A stretch of 64,000 bases of DNA from Ruminococcus sp. (GCF_017549005.1 NZ_JAFYYT010000028.1:1-64000); one strand, 5' to 3'; shown: positions 24,969-34,368, numbered from the stretch's first letter. The notes: generated by a model not told the origin, from the letters alone. Made by a program: numbers and translations.

Positions 24969-27900
24969 ATGATTACAAAAAGATTATTCTCAATTTTGCT
25001 TAGTGCGCTTTTTATTACTTGCTCTGTTTCTGATTTTAATACTTATGAAAGAAATGAAGTTTTAGCAGCTGAAGCAGAAGCTATATCAGTTAACGCCGGA
25101 ACTTGCGGTGATAGTGCGGCATATTCCCTTGACGATGCAGGAAACCTGATTATCAGCGGAAGTGGTACTATATATGACTATGTTGATGGAAAGAGCCCTT
25201 TTGCCAATAATGATCAGATAAAAAAAGTATCAATTGAAGAAGGAATAACTCATATAGGCGAATATGTATTTGAAAACTGTACTTCACTTACAAGCATCAT
25301 AATCCCAGATTCAGTAACAAGTATCGGACAGTATGCTTTCAGCGGTACAGCTGTTAAGTCAGTAGTCATTCCCGAATCAGTGGTAACATTGGATTCAAAC
25401 AGTATGTTTATGGATTGTAAGGAGCTTGAATCAGTGGTTCTCCCGCAGTCTTTAACAGCGATATACAGCAATGCTTTCAGGAATTGTGTAAAGCTTAAGG
25501 AAGTTGATATTCCTGATTCGGTAACTGCAATACAGAATGATGCCTTTTCGGGTACAACGTTTACTTCGCTGTTTATTCCTTTGGGAGTTACCATGATAAA
25601 CGGAAATGCTCTCCGAGGCAGCAAGATAGATACAATTTACGGATTCAAGGATTCAGCTGCGGAGACTTTCGCAAAGAATAATGGGCTGAATTTCATTGAA
25701 AGTGAAGAAAGAGTATGGAAAAGAACTGACAGCCTTCCTGTTGCAGGTGTTTATAAGCTTGAATGCGATGTAGACGCTAAAAGCTATATAACAATAAGCG
25801 GAATGCTTGATCTTGACCTGAACGGTCATAAAGTCAATATCCCTGAGATAATATGCAGCAGCACAAGCAATGTTATAATCAGGGACAGTGATCCGCAGAA
25901 AAAAGGTACGATCATCTGCACAGAGGATAACAACCTTATAACATCATATAATAAACTGACCATTTATGGCGGTAACTTTTATGGCTATGATAAGAAAACG
26001 GTATGTGCAACAGTAAGGATCAATGACGGTAATTTTGATTTTTACGGCGGTGAGATCATCGGATACTACAGTCATGCTCTTTCTGTAAGAACCAAAGACG
26101 GCGTCATAAACATTATGGGCGGAATAATGAAAGCTTCCTCTGCTGAAAATGAAAAAAACAACGTTTATTCAGTATGGCTTGCTGATACATTTGCCGGTAC
26201 TCTTAATATAAAAGGCGGAGAGATTCACTCAGACCTTGGAGCAGCTGTCAGCGGCGCTCCTTCGGACTGCATAGTGAATATATCTGGCGGAAAGATATTA
26301 AGTGATAATGATTACGGCTTTAAGTGCATGACAAAAGGTACGGTAAATCTGAGCGGCAATATCTGTATTAAAGGTGAAAAGGGCGGCATTTACGTACCAA
26401 ACGGAAAGCCGGTAAATATTACCGGTGCCATAACAGGTGCTGATGTAAGTGTTTATGCCGAAGCATCAGGTTTGCTTACGAACGGACTCGGTAAGTACGT
26501 AAACGCTTCAACGCTGAAACGATATCTGCCTTATATAAAGGCAAATGGTACCATTTCAGTAAATAATGACGGAGAACTGAGCATAGATATTCCCGTTGCT
26601 GCATCAACAACAGCTGTATCAGGTTCAGTGACTTCAACAACTACAACAGCAAAGCCTGTAACAACAACGACAACAACGGCAAAGCCTGCGACAACTACTA
26701 CCACAACAGCAAAAACTACAACTGCAACCACTACAACAGCTCCCACAACTACAACTACATCAGCGCCTGATGAGATAACGGAAGAGATACTCCGCAAGAG
26801 AGCAGATGTTGACGGCAATGGTGAGATTGACTATGTTGACGCCTCAAAAATAAACAGGTATACGTTTGATGAAGATGTGAATAGTACGGATTATTTGCTT
26901 AAAGACGGCAAAGGTGATGTAAACAACGATGGAATAGTTGATTTCAGAGACTCGATTTATATCATGGAATATTGTGCAAAGTTTTCAGTAGGAATGGATT
27001 TATCCGACTATTTTACCAAGCTTACCAAGCTTCCAAAGAATATTGATAAGAATGTTACGATAAGTCAGAAGGTGGCTTCGGGGTATGAAAATGATGAATA
27101 CAGCACATTTGAAATTGAGTACAGCTCTGATGAGCCTGTCAGGGCTGTATCAGGTCGGTTGTTATTCAATGGAAAGCCTTGCTATAAAGTAGAAGAAATC
27201 ATAATTATAGATAAAAAGACTTCATACTTGACAAGCGGTGGAGAAGGCAAGTTCGTTGCTTACGTAACTAAAAATGATTCTGCCAGCGGCAAGATCATAT
27301 TCTACTGCTATGGATTAAAATCAGGCGAGTATAACATTTCTTATGAAGATCTGAAATTCTACGGAACTGACTTCGCAGAATACAAGGGTTATATCAAGAA
27401 GGACTTCAATCCTACCCTTACTATCGCTGCGAGCGAAGTAACAACAACCACAACGGCTTCTGCAACAACTACTACGACCACCATCACAGCAAAGCCAACA
27501 ACATCGACTTCAACTTCAACTACGACTACTGCAACTGCAACCACTACAACAGCTCCCACAACTACATCAGCACCTGATGAGATAACGGAAGAAATACTCC
27601 GCAAGAGAGCAGACGTTAACGATGACGGCGAAATCACCTCTGTTGACTGTACACTTGTGAATAAAATATTCCTTCGTGGAAATTATAATTTCCCTGAAGA
27701 CAAGGGTGATGTCAATAATGACGGAGTTGTTGATTTCAAAGATTCAAATTATATCCTTCGTTATTATGCTTACTATACGATGAAAAAAGATGTTACCGAC
27801 TTTTTTACCAATCTTACAAAGCTTCCGAAGAATATCGACAAGAATGTTACGATAAGTCAGAAGGCGGCTTCGGGCTATGAAAATGATGAATACAATGTAT

Positions 27901-28490
27901 TCGAGTTGGAATTCAGCTCTGATGAGCCTGTGTGGGCTGTAACAGGTCAGTTATTATTCAACGGAAAGCCTTGGAATCAGGTCGGAATTGATTACATGGA
28001 TATCGATATTGTTGACAGGAAGAGCTCGTGCGATTATTTTTCAGAGAACGGAAAATTCTATGTTTCCAGAGAAAAGAGCGATTTTACCAGCGGCAAGATC
28101 ATATTCCGCTGTGAGGGAATAGATGCCGGAGAGTATACGATTTCTTATGAAAATCTGAAATTCTACGGCAAAGATTTCGCAGATTACAGCGGTTATGTGA
28201 AGAAGGATATGGATCCGCACTTTACTATAAAAGAAACAGCGTCAGTAACAAAGAAGAACCTCGGTGATATTGACGGAAATAAGCGCATTGATGCAGTTGA
28301 CTCTTCAAGGATAATCGCTGTATACGCAAGACTTTCAACAGGCGGAACTGCTACCGAAGAAGAAAGAATTGTATGCGACGTTGACAGGGATGGTTTTATC
28401 GACGCAGTAGACGCATCTAAGGTAAGCGCTTACTACGCTCACGTTTCCACAGGCGGTAATCTAACATTCAAGGAGTTCCTTGACAAGTAA
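24969..28490 (+). CDS. Modular surface protein: LRR, beta-helix-like region, duplicated dockerin/beta-sandwich units, dockerin
   Basis: 1173 residues. Order: signal peptide; BspA-type LRR (about 45-250); a region rich in short repeats such as LNIKGGEIHS and VNISGGKILS (about 255-530), which looks like a right-handed beta-helix; Thr linker (552-598); dockerin-like pair of EF loops (ADVDGNGEIDYVDASKI, DVNNDGIVDFRDS; 600-687); a beta-sandwich with cohesin-like strands (NVTISQKVASGYENDEY to DLKFYGTDF; 689-819); then linker, dockerin-like unit and sandwich again (823-1086), and a final dockerin (IDAVDSSRI, IDAVDASKV). The linker-EF-sandwich block is a tandem duplication. AGGAGG before the ATG. The cohesin resemblance is tentative. 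Confidence 0.85.
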   Translation: MITKRLFSILLSALFITCSVSDFNTYERNEVLAAEAEAISVNAGTCGDSAAYSLDDAGNLIISGSGTIYDYVDGKSPFANNDQIKKVSIEEGITHIGEYVFENCTSLTSIIIPDSVTSIGQYAFSGTAVKSVVIPESVVTLDSNSMFMDCKELESVVLPQSLTAIYSNAFRNCVKLKEVDIPDSVTAIQNDAFSGTTFTSLFIPLGVTMINGNALRGSKIDTIYGFKDSAAETFAKNNGLNFIESEERVWKRTDSLPVAGVYKLECDVDAKSYITISGMLDLDLNGHKVNIPEIICSSTSNVIIRDSDPQKKGTIICTEDNNLITSYNKLTIYGGNFYGYDKKTVCATVRINDGNFDFYGGEIIGYYSHALSVRTKDGVINIMGGIMKASSAENEKNNVYSVWLADTFAGTLNIKGGEIHSDLGAAVSGAPSDCIVNISGGKILSDNDYGFKCMTKGTVNLSGNICIKGEKGGIYVPNGKPVNITGAITGADVSVYAEASGLLTNGLGKYVNASTLKRYLPYIKANGTISVNNDGELSIDIPVAASTTAVSGSVTSTTTTAKPVTTTTTTAKPATTTTTTAKTTTATTTTAPTTTTTSAPDEITEEILRKRADVDGNGEIDYVDASKINRYTFDEDVNSTDYLLKDGKGDVNNDGIVDFRDSIYIMEYCAKFSVGMDLSDYFTKLTKLPKNIDKNVTISQKVASGYENDEYSTFEIEYSSDEPVRAVSGRLLFNGKPCYKVEEIIIIDKKTSYLTSGGEGKFVAYVTKNDSASGKIIFYCYGLKSGEYNISYEDLKFYGTDFAEYKGYIKKDFNPTLTIAASEVTTTTTASATTTTTTITAKPTTSTSTSTTTTATATTTTAPTTTSAPDEITEEILRKRADVNDDGEITSVDCTLVNKIFLRGNYNFPEDKGDVNNDGVVDFKDSNYILRYYAYYTMKKDVTDFFTNLTKLPKNIDKNVTISQKAASGYENDEYNVFELEFSSDEPVWAVTGQLLFNGKPWNQVGIDYMDIDIVDRKSSCDYFSENGKFYVSREKSDFTSGKIIFRCEGIDAGEYTISYENLKFYGKDFADYSGYVKKDMDPHFTIKETASVTKKNLGDIDGNKRIDAVDSSRIIAVYARLSTGGTATEEERIVCDVDRDGFIDAVDASKVSAYYAHVSTGGNLTFKEFLDK
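26770..28227 (+). repeat. Tandem duplication of a dockerin-like/beta-sandwich block
   Basis: Copy 1 (about 26770-27426) and copy 2 (about 27574-28227) share long stretches, for example GCTTCCGAAGAATAT/GATAAGAATGTTACG-type runs and identical protein segments KLPKNIDKNVTISQK. Each copy is preceded by a Thr-rich linker. Boundaries are approximate. Confidence 0.8.
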
Positions 28491-28498
28491 AAAGTTAT

Positions 28499-28526
28499 AA
28501 GGACGGCATATGCCGTCCTTATTTTA
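28499..28526 (+). terminator. Terminator of the second LRR-dockerin gene
   Basis: Perfect palindrome AAGGACGGCATATGCCGTCC (28499 on) with an ATTTTAT tail. Confidence 0.82.
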
Positions 28527-28559
28527 TGTCTTTCATAAGTGGGCTGAAGCGAGGCGTTT

Positions 28560-28631
28560 TTAAACGGAAAAACGTTTAATATCAAAAAATATTTTTTGAT
28601 GTTGACTTAGTAAACAAATTTTTGCTAATAC
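28560..28631 (+). promoter_or_regulatory. Upstream regulatory region of glgA: LacI-type site, palindrome and distal promoter
   Basis: TTAAACG (28560-28566) and CGTTTAA (28573-28579) form an inverted repeat of LacI-family character. ATCAAAAAATATTTTTTGAT (28581-28600) is a perfect 20-base palindrome. A promoter-like TTGACT (28602-28607), 18-base spacer, TAATAC (28626-28631) follows. Confidence 0.5.
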
Positions 28632-28685
28632 TATTGTTGATATTAACAGAGTTTCCGCCCGCTGTGCAATGTTCATATTTTTGTG

Positions 28686-28714
28686 TTGACTAATCACGTG
28701 AATTAGTATATAAT
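28686..28714 (+). promoter_or_regulatory. Proximal promoter of glgA
   Basis: TTGACT (28686-28691), 17-base spacer, TATAAT (28709-28714). CTAAT...ATTAG repeats lie inside the spacer, and GTTACAG (28724-28730) / CTGTAAC (28738-28744) can form a hairpin at the very start of the transcript. Confidence 0.8.
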
Positions 28715-28769
28715 AATTATGAGGTTACAGGCAGGGGCTGTAACAATACTACAGATAAGGAGATATGCT

Positions 28770-30224
28770 ATGAATAATATTCTATTCGCCGCTTCAGAGT
28801 GTGTTCCATTTATAAAGACAGGCGGTCTTGCAGACGTTGTAGGCGCACTTCCGCAGTACATCGACAAGAAAAACTACGATGTGAGAGTTATTATGCCGTA
28901 TTATACCTGTATACCCGAAAAATACAGGAATGAATTCAAGTATGTTCACCATTTCTATATGGATTACGGCATGAGAAGCGAGGGCGTCCATGTCGGTATC
29001 ATGGAGTACGAATATAATGGTATCAGGTTCTATTTCGTGGACAACGAGTACTATTTCAAGTGCGATACTCCTTATTCTCCCGATATAAGGTGGGATATCG
29101 AGCGCTTTACCTTCTTCTGCAAGGCAGTTCTTGCGATACTGCCTGTTATAGGCTTCCGTCCCGATATAATCCACTGTCACGACTGGCAGGCTTCGCTGAT
29201 ACCTGTTTTCCTGCACTCCACATTTGCAACGAACCCGTTTTTCAGCGCTACCAAGACCATAATGACTATCCATAATCTCAAATTCCAGGGAGTATGGGAT
29301 ATAGATACGTTCAAGTACAACACGGCTCTGCCCGATTATATGTTCACATCGGACAAGCTGGAGTTCAACAAGGACGCGAATATGCTCAAGGGCGGTCTAG
29401 TCTATGCGGACTATATAACCACGGTTTCAGAGACCTATTCCGAGGAGATAAAATATCCTTTCTACGGCGAGCAGCTTGACGGACTTCTCCGTGCACGCTC
29501 GGCTTCACTGAGGGGAATACTCAACGGCATAGATTACAAGGTTTTCGACCCTGCCAATGACGATAAGATATTTGCTAAGTTCGACGGCAAGAGCTTCAAG
29601 GCGAAAAAAGCCGAGAACAAGCAGAAACTGCAGGAGCAGCTGGGACTTCCCGTGGATAAGAGCAAGTACATGATAGCTATTATATCACGTCTTACCGACC
29701 AGAAGGGACTTGACCTCGTCAATTACGCTATGGAGCGTATATGCGACGAGAATACCCAGTTCGTGATAATAGGTACGGGCGACCCGAAGTATGAGAATAT
29801 GTTCAGGCACTATCAGTGGAAGTATCCCGAGAGAGTGTCTGCGAATATCCTCTATGACGACGAGCTTGCCCATAAGGTATATGCTTCGGCGGATACTATC
29901 CTCATGCCGTCGCTGTTCGAGCCGTGCGGTCTTACACAGCTCATCGCCCTCAGATACGGCACTCTGCCTATAGTGCGCGAAACAGGCGGACTCAAGGACA
30001 CCGTACATCCTTACAACGAGTTCGACGGTACGGGAAACGGCTTCTCATTCGCTAATTTCAACGGCGACGAGATGCTGACTGTCATCAACTATTCCAAGAA
30101 CGTATTCTTCAACCACCGCAAGCAGTGGGACAAAATGGTGCAGAGAGCTATGGCACAGGACTTCTCGTGGAACAGCTCTGCGCGTCAGTATGAGGGTATG
30201 TACAACTGGATGATAAACTGGTAA
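28770..30224 (+). CDS. glgA: Glycogen synthase (ADP-glucose type)
   Basis: GT5 glucosyltransferase extending alpha-1,4-glucan from ADP-glucose. 484 residues: N-terminal ADP-glucose motif KTGGLADVVGALP (the KxGGL signature at residue 15 onward), HCHDWQASLIP, MTIHNLKFQGV, and the C-terminal lobe with ISRLTDQKGLDLV, MPSLFEPCGLTQLIAL and RYGTLPIVRETGGLKDTV. ATG 28770 has AAGGAG upstream and lies after the promoter; the longer ORF from 28719 starts too near the transcription start. Stands alone here, without glgB/C/P, behind a complex regulatory region. Confidence 0.96.
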   Translation: MNNILFAASECVPFIKTGGLADVVGALPQYIDKKNYDVRVIMPYYTCIPEKYRNEFKYVHHFYMDYGMRSEGVHVGIMEYEYNGIRFYFVDNEYYFKCDTPYSPDIRWDIERFTFFCKAVLAILPVIGFRPDIIHCHDWQASLIPVFLHSTFATNPFFSATKTIMTIHNLKFQGVWDIDTFKYNTALPDYMFTSDKLEFNKDANMLKGGLVYADYITTVSETYSEEIKYPFYGEQLDGLLRARSASLRGILNGIDYKVFDPANDDKIFAKFDGKSFKAKKAENKQKLQEQLGLPVDKSKYMIAIISRLTDQKGLDLVNYAMERICDENTQFVIIGTGDPKYENMFRHYQWKYPERVSANILYDDELAHKVYASADTILMPSLFEPCGLTQLIALRYGTLPIVRETGGLKDTVHPYNEFDGTGNGFSFANFNGDEMLTVINYSKNVFFNHRKQWDKMVQRAMAQDFSWNSSARQYEGMYNWMINW

Positions 30225-30247
30225 TGATTCTCTTTTATATTGAAGTC

Positions 30248-30275
30248 AGGGCGGAGTCTTCCGCCCTTGCTTCTT
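30248..30275 (+). terminator. Probable terminator of glgA
   Basis: AGGGCGGA-GTCT-TCCGCCCT hairpin (30248-30267) followed by TGCTTCTT, a weak U tract. Confidence 0.6.
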
Positions 30276-30277
30276 GA

Positions 30278-30394
30278 ATAATGCATAATGCACAATTTAT
30301 AATTCATAATTAAATGTCTCGGCTTCGCAGGTCAGATACGTCGCTGTAAGACGGCACAACAATTATGCATTATGAATTGCTAATTAAAAATGAT
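30278..30394. repeat. MITE-like intergenic repeat with A/T-rich inverted ends
   Basis: The left end (TGCATAATGCACAATTTATA, then ATTCATAATTAA) is approximately the reverse complement of the right end (CAATTATGCATTATGAATTG then CTAATTAA). Between them lies about 45 bases of higher GC. It contains no ORF. The form is that of the short dispersed palindromic elements common in Ruminococcaceae genomes. Confidence 0.55.
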
Positions 30395-30414
30395 CACTGA
30401 AAAGGAAAAGGCAA

Positions 30415-31080
30415 ATGAAAGAACTCAAAGGCGCAATTTTCGATATGGACGGTCTTATGATAGACACCGAAAAGCTCTATCTCAGATTCTGGATGCTGGC
30501 GGCTAAGGACTACGGTTACGATATGAAGCCCGAGCACGTCTACGCTATCCGCAGTATGGCGAGGAAGTACTCCATACCAAAGATAAAGAGCTTTCTCGGG
30601 GAGGACTGCCCTACCGAGGAGATACGCGCTCACCGCACCGAGCTCATGCGGGAATACATAAAGGAGAACGGCATAGAGGTGAAAAAAGGGCTTTTCACCC
30701 TGCTGGACTATCTCCGCGACAGGGGCATAAAAATGGCGGTCGCAACGGCTACTCCCAGCAACAGGACTGAGGAGTATCTCCATATCATCGGAGCTTATGA
30801 CTATTTCTCGGCTATGGTATGCGGAGATATGATAACCAACGGCAAGCCCGACCCTGATATCTACCTGACTGCCGCAAGGGAGCTTGATCTTCCGCCGCAG
30901 GTCTGCGTAGCCTTCGAGGACTCGCCCAACGGCATAACCGCCGCTCATGCGGCAGGCTGTCACGCCATAATGATACCCGATATGACTCAGCCCGACAAGG
31001 AGCTCGAACCAAAGCTCTCGGCGGTATACGAAAGCCTCGACATGGCGATAGATTTTTTTGAAAGGAGCTCCGCGATATGA
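30415..31080 (+). CDS. HAD-superfamily hydrolase (beta-phosphoglucomutase-like)
   Basis: 221-residue HAD phosphatase: nucleophile/acid pair D10 and D12 in IFDMDGLMIDTE, helical cap, Thr motif VATATPSN, Lys in GKPDPDIYLTAA and the acidic motif AFEDSPNGITAAHAAG. The set is that of the beta-phosphoglucomutase/phosphoglycolate phosphatase branch; substrate cannot be set from sequence. AAGGAAAAGG precedes the ATG. It overlaps the next small gene by 4 bases (ATGA). Confidence 0.88.
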   Translation: MKELKGAIFDMDGLMIDTEKLYLRFWMLAAKDYGYDMKPEHVYAIRSMARKYSIPKIKSFLGEDCPTEEIRAHRTELMREYIKENGIEVKKGLFTLLDYLRDRGIKMAVATATPSNRTEEYLHIIGAYDYFSAMVCGDMITNGKPDPDIYLTAARELDLPPQVCVAFEDSPNGITAAHAAGCHAIMIPDMTQPDKELEPKLSAVYESLDMAIDFFERSSAI

Positions 31081-31322
31081 GCGTTTCCGAGATATTTGAG
31101 ATACCGAAGTACTATTATTTTGAGAGCGGCAACGACTTTTCGGGCAGCAAGGGCGATTTTGCCTATAAGATATGCAACGGCGAGAAGCTGAAATGCATGA
31201 CCTGGCACGGAAGGCTCTGCTCCATGAAAGCCGAGATAGAGCATGAGGAGGAGTTCGACAATAATCAGGAGGGCTTCGACGCCATGATAAAATGGCTGGA
31301 GGAGCAGTACAGGGCTAAGTGA
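31077..31322 (+). CDS. Protein of unknown function, 81 residues
   Basis: Small acidic cytoplasmic protein (many Glu/Asp, aromatic-rich N-terminus IPKYYYFESG). Overlaps the HAD gene stop by ATGA and has AAAGGAG 10 bases upstream, so it is translationally coupled and a real gene. I do not recognise the family. Co-occurrence with the phosphatase may mean a shared role. Confidence 0.7.
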   Translation: MSVSEIFEIPKYYYFESGNDFSGSKGDFAYKICNGEKLKCMTWHGRLCSMKAEIEHEEEFDNNQEGFDAMIKWLEEQYRAK

Positions 31323-31373
31323 GAGGATTCGGAAAAAACGGGGATAATTCACTGTTTCTTAACACTCATTCTA

Positions 31374-31402
31374 TTGACAAAAAATCTTGACAGGATTATA
31401 AT
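31374..31402 (+). promoter_or_regulatory. Promoter of trkA-trkH
   Basis: TTGACA (31374-31379), 17-base spacer, TATAAT (31397-31402). Confidence 0.85.
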
Positions 31403-31494
31403 AATTATAAACTGGGTAACTGTTTCTGCTGTTGCCCTTATTTATGGCTTTAGCAATCATATCGGTTTTATATACATTCTGTTACGGAGGAATT

Positions 31495-32853
31495 ATGGAT
31501 ATTATAATCGTAGGCTGCGGAAAGGTCGGCTCTTCACTTGCCGAAGTACTCAGCAGCGAACACAATATCACCATTATTGATAAGAAGGAGACCCTTGTTG
31601 AAGCGGCTTCAAATGATTTCGACGTCATGGGCATAGTAGGCAACTGCCTTCAGACTGAGATACTCGAGGAAGCCAATGTCTCCAAGGCAAATATCATGAT
31701 AGCAGTTACCGCTTCGGACGAGGTGAATATCCTTACCTGTCTTATCGCCAAGAAAATGGGCGTCCGTCACTGTATCGCCCGTGTACGTAGCCCCGAATTC
31801 GATAAGCAGCTGGTATTCATGCGTGAGGAGCTGGGTATCAGCATGATGGTAAATCCCGATTACAACGCCGCAAACGAGATAGCAAAGGTGCTTCGTTATC
31901 CCGAGGCTATAAATATAGAGTCATTTGCAAAGGGCAGGGTGGATCTTGCGGAGATACGCATAACCAGCGGCAGTATCCTTGACGGAGTTGCCCTCAGTCA
32001 GCTCTCACGCAGGCTCAGGCTCGACGTTCTCATCTGCGCCGTACAGCGCGGTGACGAGCTGACCATACCTAACGGAAACTTCGTGCTCCGCGCAGGTGAC
32101 AAGATACACATGACCGCTTCACACAGCAATATGGTCAAGTTCTTCAAGAGCATAAGTGCCGCATACCGCGAAAAGCGCGTAAAGAGAGCTGTTCTCATCG
32201 GCGGCGGACGCGTGGCTTATCATCTTGCACAGCAGCTCATAGAAATGGGCGTAAAGGTCAAGATCATCGAGATAGACCGTGACCGCTGTCTTGAACTCTC
32301 GGAAAGGCTCAACAAGGTGGATATCTCATGCGCCGACGGTACCGACCATGATATCCTCGAGGAGGAGCGTGTTTACGACGCAGACGCAGTTGTTACCCTT
32401 ACGGGTATCGACGAGGAGAATATCCTTCTTTCGCTCCTTGCCAAGAACAACGGAGTTGAAAAGGTGGTAACAAAGGTAAACAGGATGTCCCTCATGCAGC
32501 TTTCCGACACCCTTGACCTTGACAGTATCATCTCGCCGAAGACTATCACGGTAAACCAGATATTGCAGTACGTCCGCGCAAAGCAGAATTCTCTCGGAAA
32601 CAACGTAACTACGCTGTACAGACTGGTCAATGACAGGCTTGAGGCTATAGAGTTCGTAGTCCGCGACAAGAAGGACTATGTTGAGGTACCGCTGAAAAAG
32701 CTGAAGCTCAGGAGCGGTATCCTTATAGCAAGTATCGTAAGAGGCAACGACCTCATCATACCCAAGGGCGACGACTGCCTTATGTTAAATGACAGCGTTG
32801 TTGTCGTGACTACCACAAAGGGAATGCACGACCTTAGCAATATTTTTGATTGA
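31495..32853 (+). CDS. trkA: Trk potassium uptake regulator TrkA
   Basis: Peripheral nucleotide-binding subunit of the Trk/Ktr K+ uptake system, 452 residues with two tandem RCK units. First Rossmann motif IIIVGCGKVGSSLAE at the N-terminus, second AVLIGGGRVAYHLAQQ near residue 232; each is followed by an RCK-C domain (SGSILDGVALSQL, LRSGILIASIVRG). ATG 31495 with GGAGG 4-5 bases ahead; the longer ORF from 31432 has no site. trkH follows directly, so the pair forms an operon. Confidence 0.95.
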   Translation: MDIIIVGCGKVGSSLAEVLSSEHNITIIDKKETLVEAASNDFDVMGIVGNCLQTEILEEANVSKANIMIAVTASDEVNILTCLIAKKMGVRHCIARVRSPEFDKQLVFMREELGISMMVNPDYNAANEIAKVLRYPEAINIESFAKGRVDLAEIRITSGSILDGVALSQLSRRLRLDVLICAVQRGDELTIPNGNFVLRAGDKIHMTASHSNMVKFFKSISAAYREKRVKRAVLIGGGRVAYHLAQQLIEMGVKVKIIEIDRDRCLELSERLNKVDISCADGTDHDILEEERVYDADAVVTLTGIDEENILLSLLAKNNGVEKVVTKVNRMSLMQLSDTLDLDSIISPKTITVNQILQYVRAKQNSLGNNVTTLYRLVNDRLEAIEFVVRDKKDYVEVPLKKLKLRSGILIASIVRGNDLIIPKGDDCLMLNDSVVVVTTTKGMHDLSNIFD

Positions 32854-32872
32854 GGAGTGCATTTTACATCTT

Positions 32873-34309
32873 ATGAATTACAGAATGATATCTTATGTTA
32901 TGGGTCAGATACTGAAAGTCGTGGGACTTTTCATGCTCCTGCCCATAATCGTGGGTTTTATTTACGGGGAAAAACACGTTATCGCCTCGTTCGGGATACC
33001 TTTCCTCATAACAATGGCGATAGGCTTCGGCTTTACTTTGTCAAAGCCGAAAAACAATGCGGTATACTCGATGGAGGGCTTCGTCAGCGTTGCGGCTTCA
33101 TGGGTGACCATGTCATGTATAGGAGCTCTGCCCTTTGTTATCTCGGGGGAGATAAAGGACTACCCGAGCGCCCTTTTTGAGACAGTTTCGGGCTTTACCA
33201 CAACAGGCGCGACCATACTTTCGGACGTTGAAGCCATGACGAAGTCGTGTCTCTTCTGGCGAGCCTTTACCCACTGGCTGGGCGGTATGGGAGTACTTAT
33301 GTTTGTGCTTGCCATTATGTCCAGCAACGATTCGCGTACCATGCATATGATGCGTGCGGAGTGCGCGGGACCGAAGGTGGGCAGACTTGTTTCAAAATCA
33401 CGCTTTTCGGCGCGTATACTCTACGGTATCTACATAACCCTTACCGTTTCGGAAGCCATACTTCTCATGCTTGGCGGAATGCCGCTGTATGACGCGGTCA
33501 TACACGCCTGCTCGTCGGCAGGTACGGGCGGATTCTCCATATGGGGAGACAGCATAGGACACTACAACAGCGTTTACATCGAAATGGTGGTCGCAACATT
33601 TATTATTCTTTTCGGTGTCAATTTCAACCTTTACTACTATCTCCTCATAAAGAAGTTTTCGCTTGCCTACAAAAACGAGGAGGTAAGGACGTATTTCGGC
33701 GTTATCATCGCAGCTACAACGATAATCGCCATAAATGTACACAAGCTCTACGACGGAGTTGGCGATACCCTTAGACATACTTTCTTTATGGTAGCTTCGA
33801 CGATCACTTCGGCAGGCTTTTCCACCACAGATACGGCGAAATGGCCTGTTTTCTCGCAGACTCTGCTGCTCATGCTCATGTTCGTGGGCTCATGCGCAGG
33901 CTCCACAGGCGGCGGTATGAAGGTCTCGAGAATAATGATACTCATAAAGACAGGTATCAAGGAACTCAAATACATTACGAATCCGCGCGCGGTGGCAACT
34001 GTCAAAATGGACGGCAAGCCCGTGGAAAAGGACGTAGTGCGCGGTGTCAGCAATTATCTCATACTGTTCATCATGCTGATGTGCATATCTGTGCTTCTGG
34101 TAACTCTCAACGGCTTTACCATTGAGGAATCCACATCGGCAGTTATAACCTGTATGAACAATATAGGTTTCGGTGTGGGAAGATTCGGTCCTGCAGGCAA
34201 TCTCAGCGGACTTAATGCCTTTTCCAAGGTAGTCCTCTGCTTTGATATGCTTCTCGGCCGTCTGGAGATATATCCTCTCATTATGCTTTTCGTACCGAGA
34301 AAAAGGTGA
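32873..34309 (+). CDS. trkH: Trk potassium uptake membrane subunit TrkH
   Basis: Integral membrane K+-translocating subunit, about 478 residues with roughly ten hydrophobic segments and the four selectivity-like pore motifs (TVSGFTTTGATI, ACSSAGTGGFSIWG, ASTITSAGFSTTD, CMNNIGFGVGRFGP). It works with TrkA encoded just upstream. The start is uncertain: GAGGAG lies 15 bases before ATG 32873, longer than usual, and a TTG at 32846 overlaps the trkA stop. No terminator is visible after it. Confidence 0.93.
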   Translation: MNYRMISYVMGQILKVVGLFMLLPIIVGFIYGEKHVIASFGIPFLITMAIGFGFTLSKPKNNAVYSMEGFVSVAASWVTMSCIGALPFVISGEIKDYPSALFETVSGFTTTGATILSDVEAMTKSCLFWRAFTHWLGGMGVLMFVLAIMSSNDSRTMHMMRAECAGPKVGRLVSKSRFSARILYGIYITLTVSEAILLMLGGMPLYDAVIHACSSAGTGGFSIWGDSIGHYNSVYIEMVVATFIILFGVNFNLYYYLLIKKFSLAYKNEEVRTYFGVIIAATTIIAINVHKLYDGVGDTLRHTFFMVASTITSAGFSTTDTAKWPVFSQTLLLMLMFVGSCAGSTGGGMKVSRIMILIKTGIKELKYITNPRAVATVKMDGKPVEKDVVRGVSNYLILFIMLMCISVLLVTLNGFTIEESTSAVITCMNNIGFGVGRFGPAGNLSGLNAFSKVVLCFDMLLGRLEIYPLIMLFVPRKR

Positions 34310-34368
34310 GTATATTATGGCTGTTGCCGCTTGGGGAGGCAGCAATGGTCTGAAAAGGAGGAATACAA

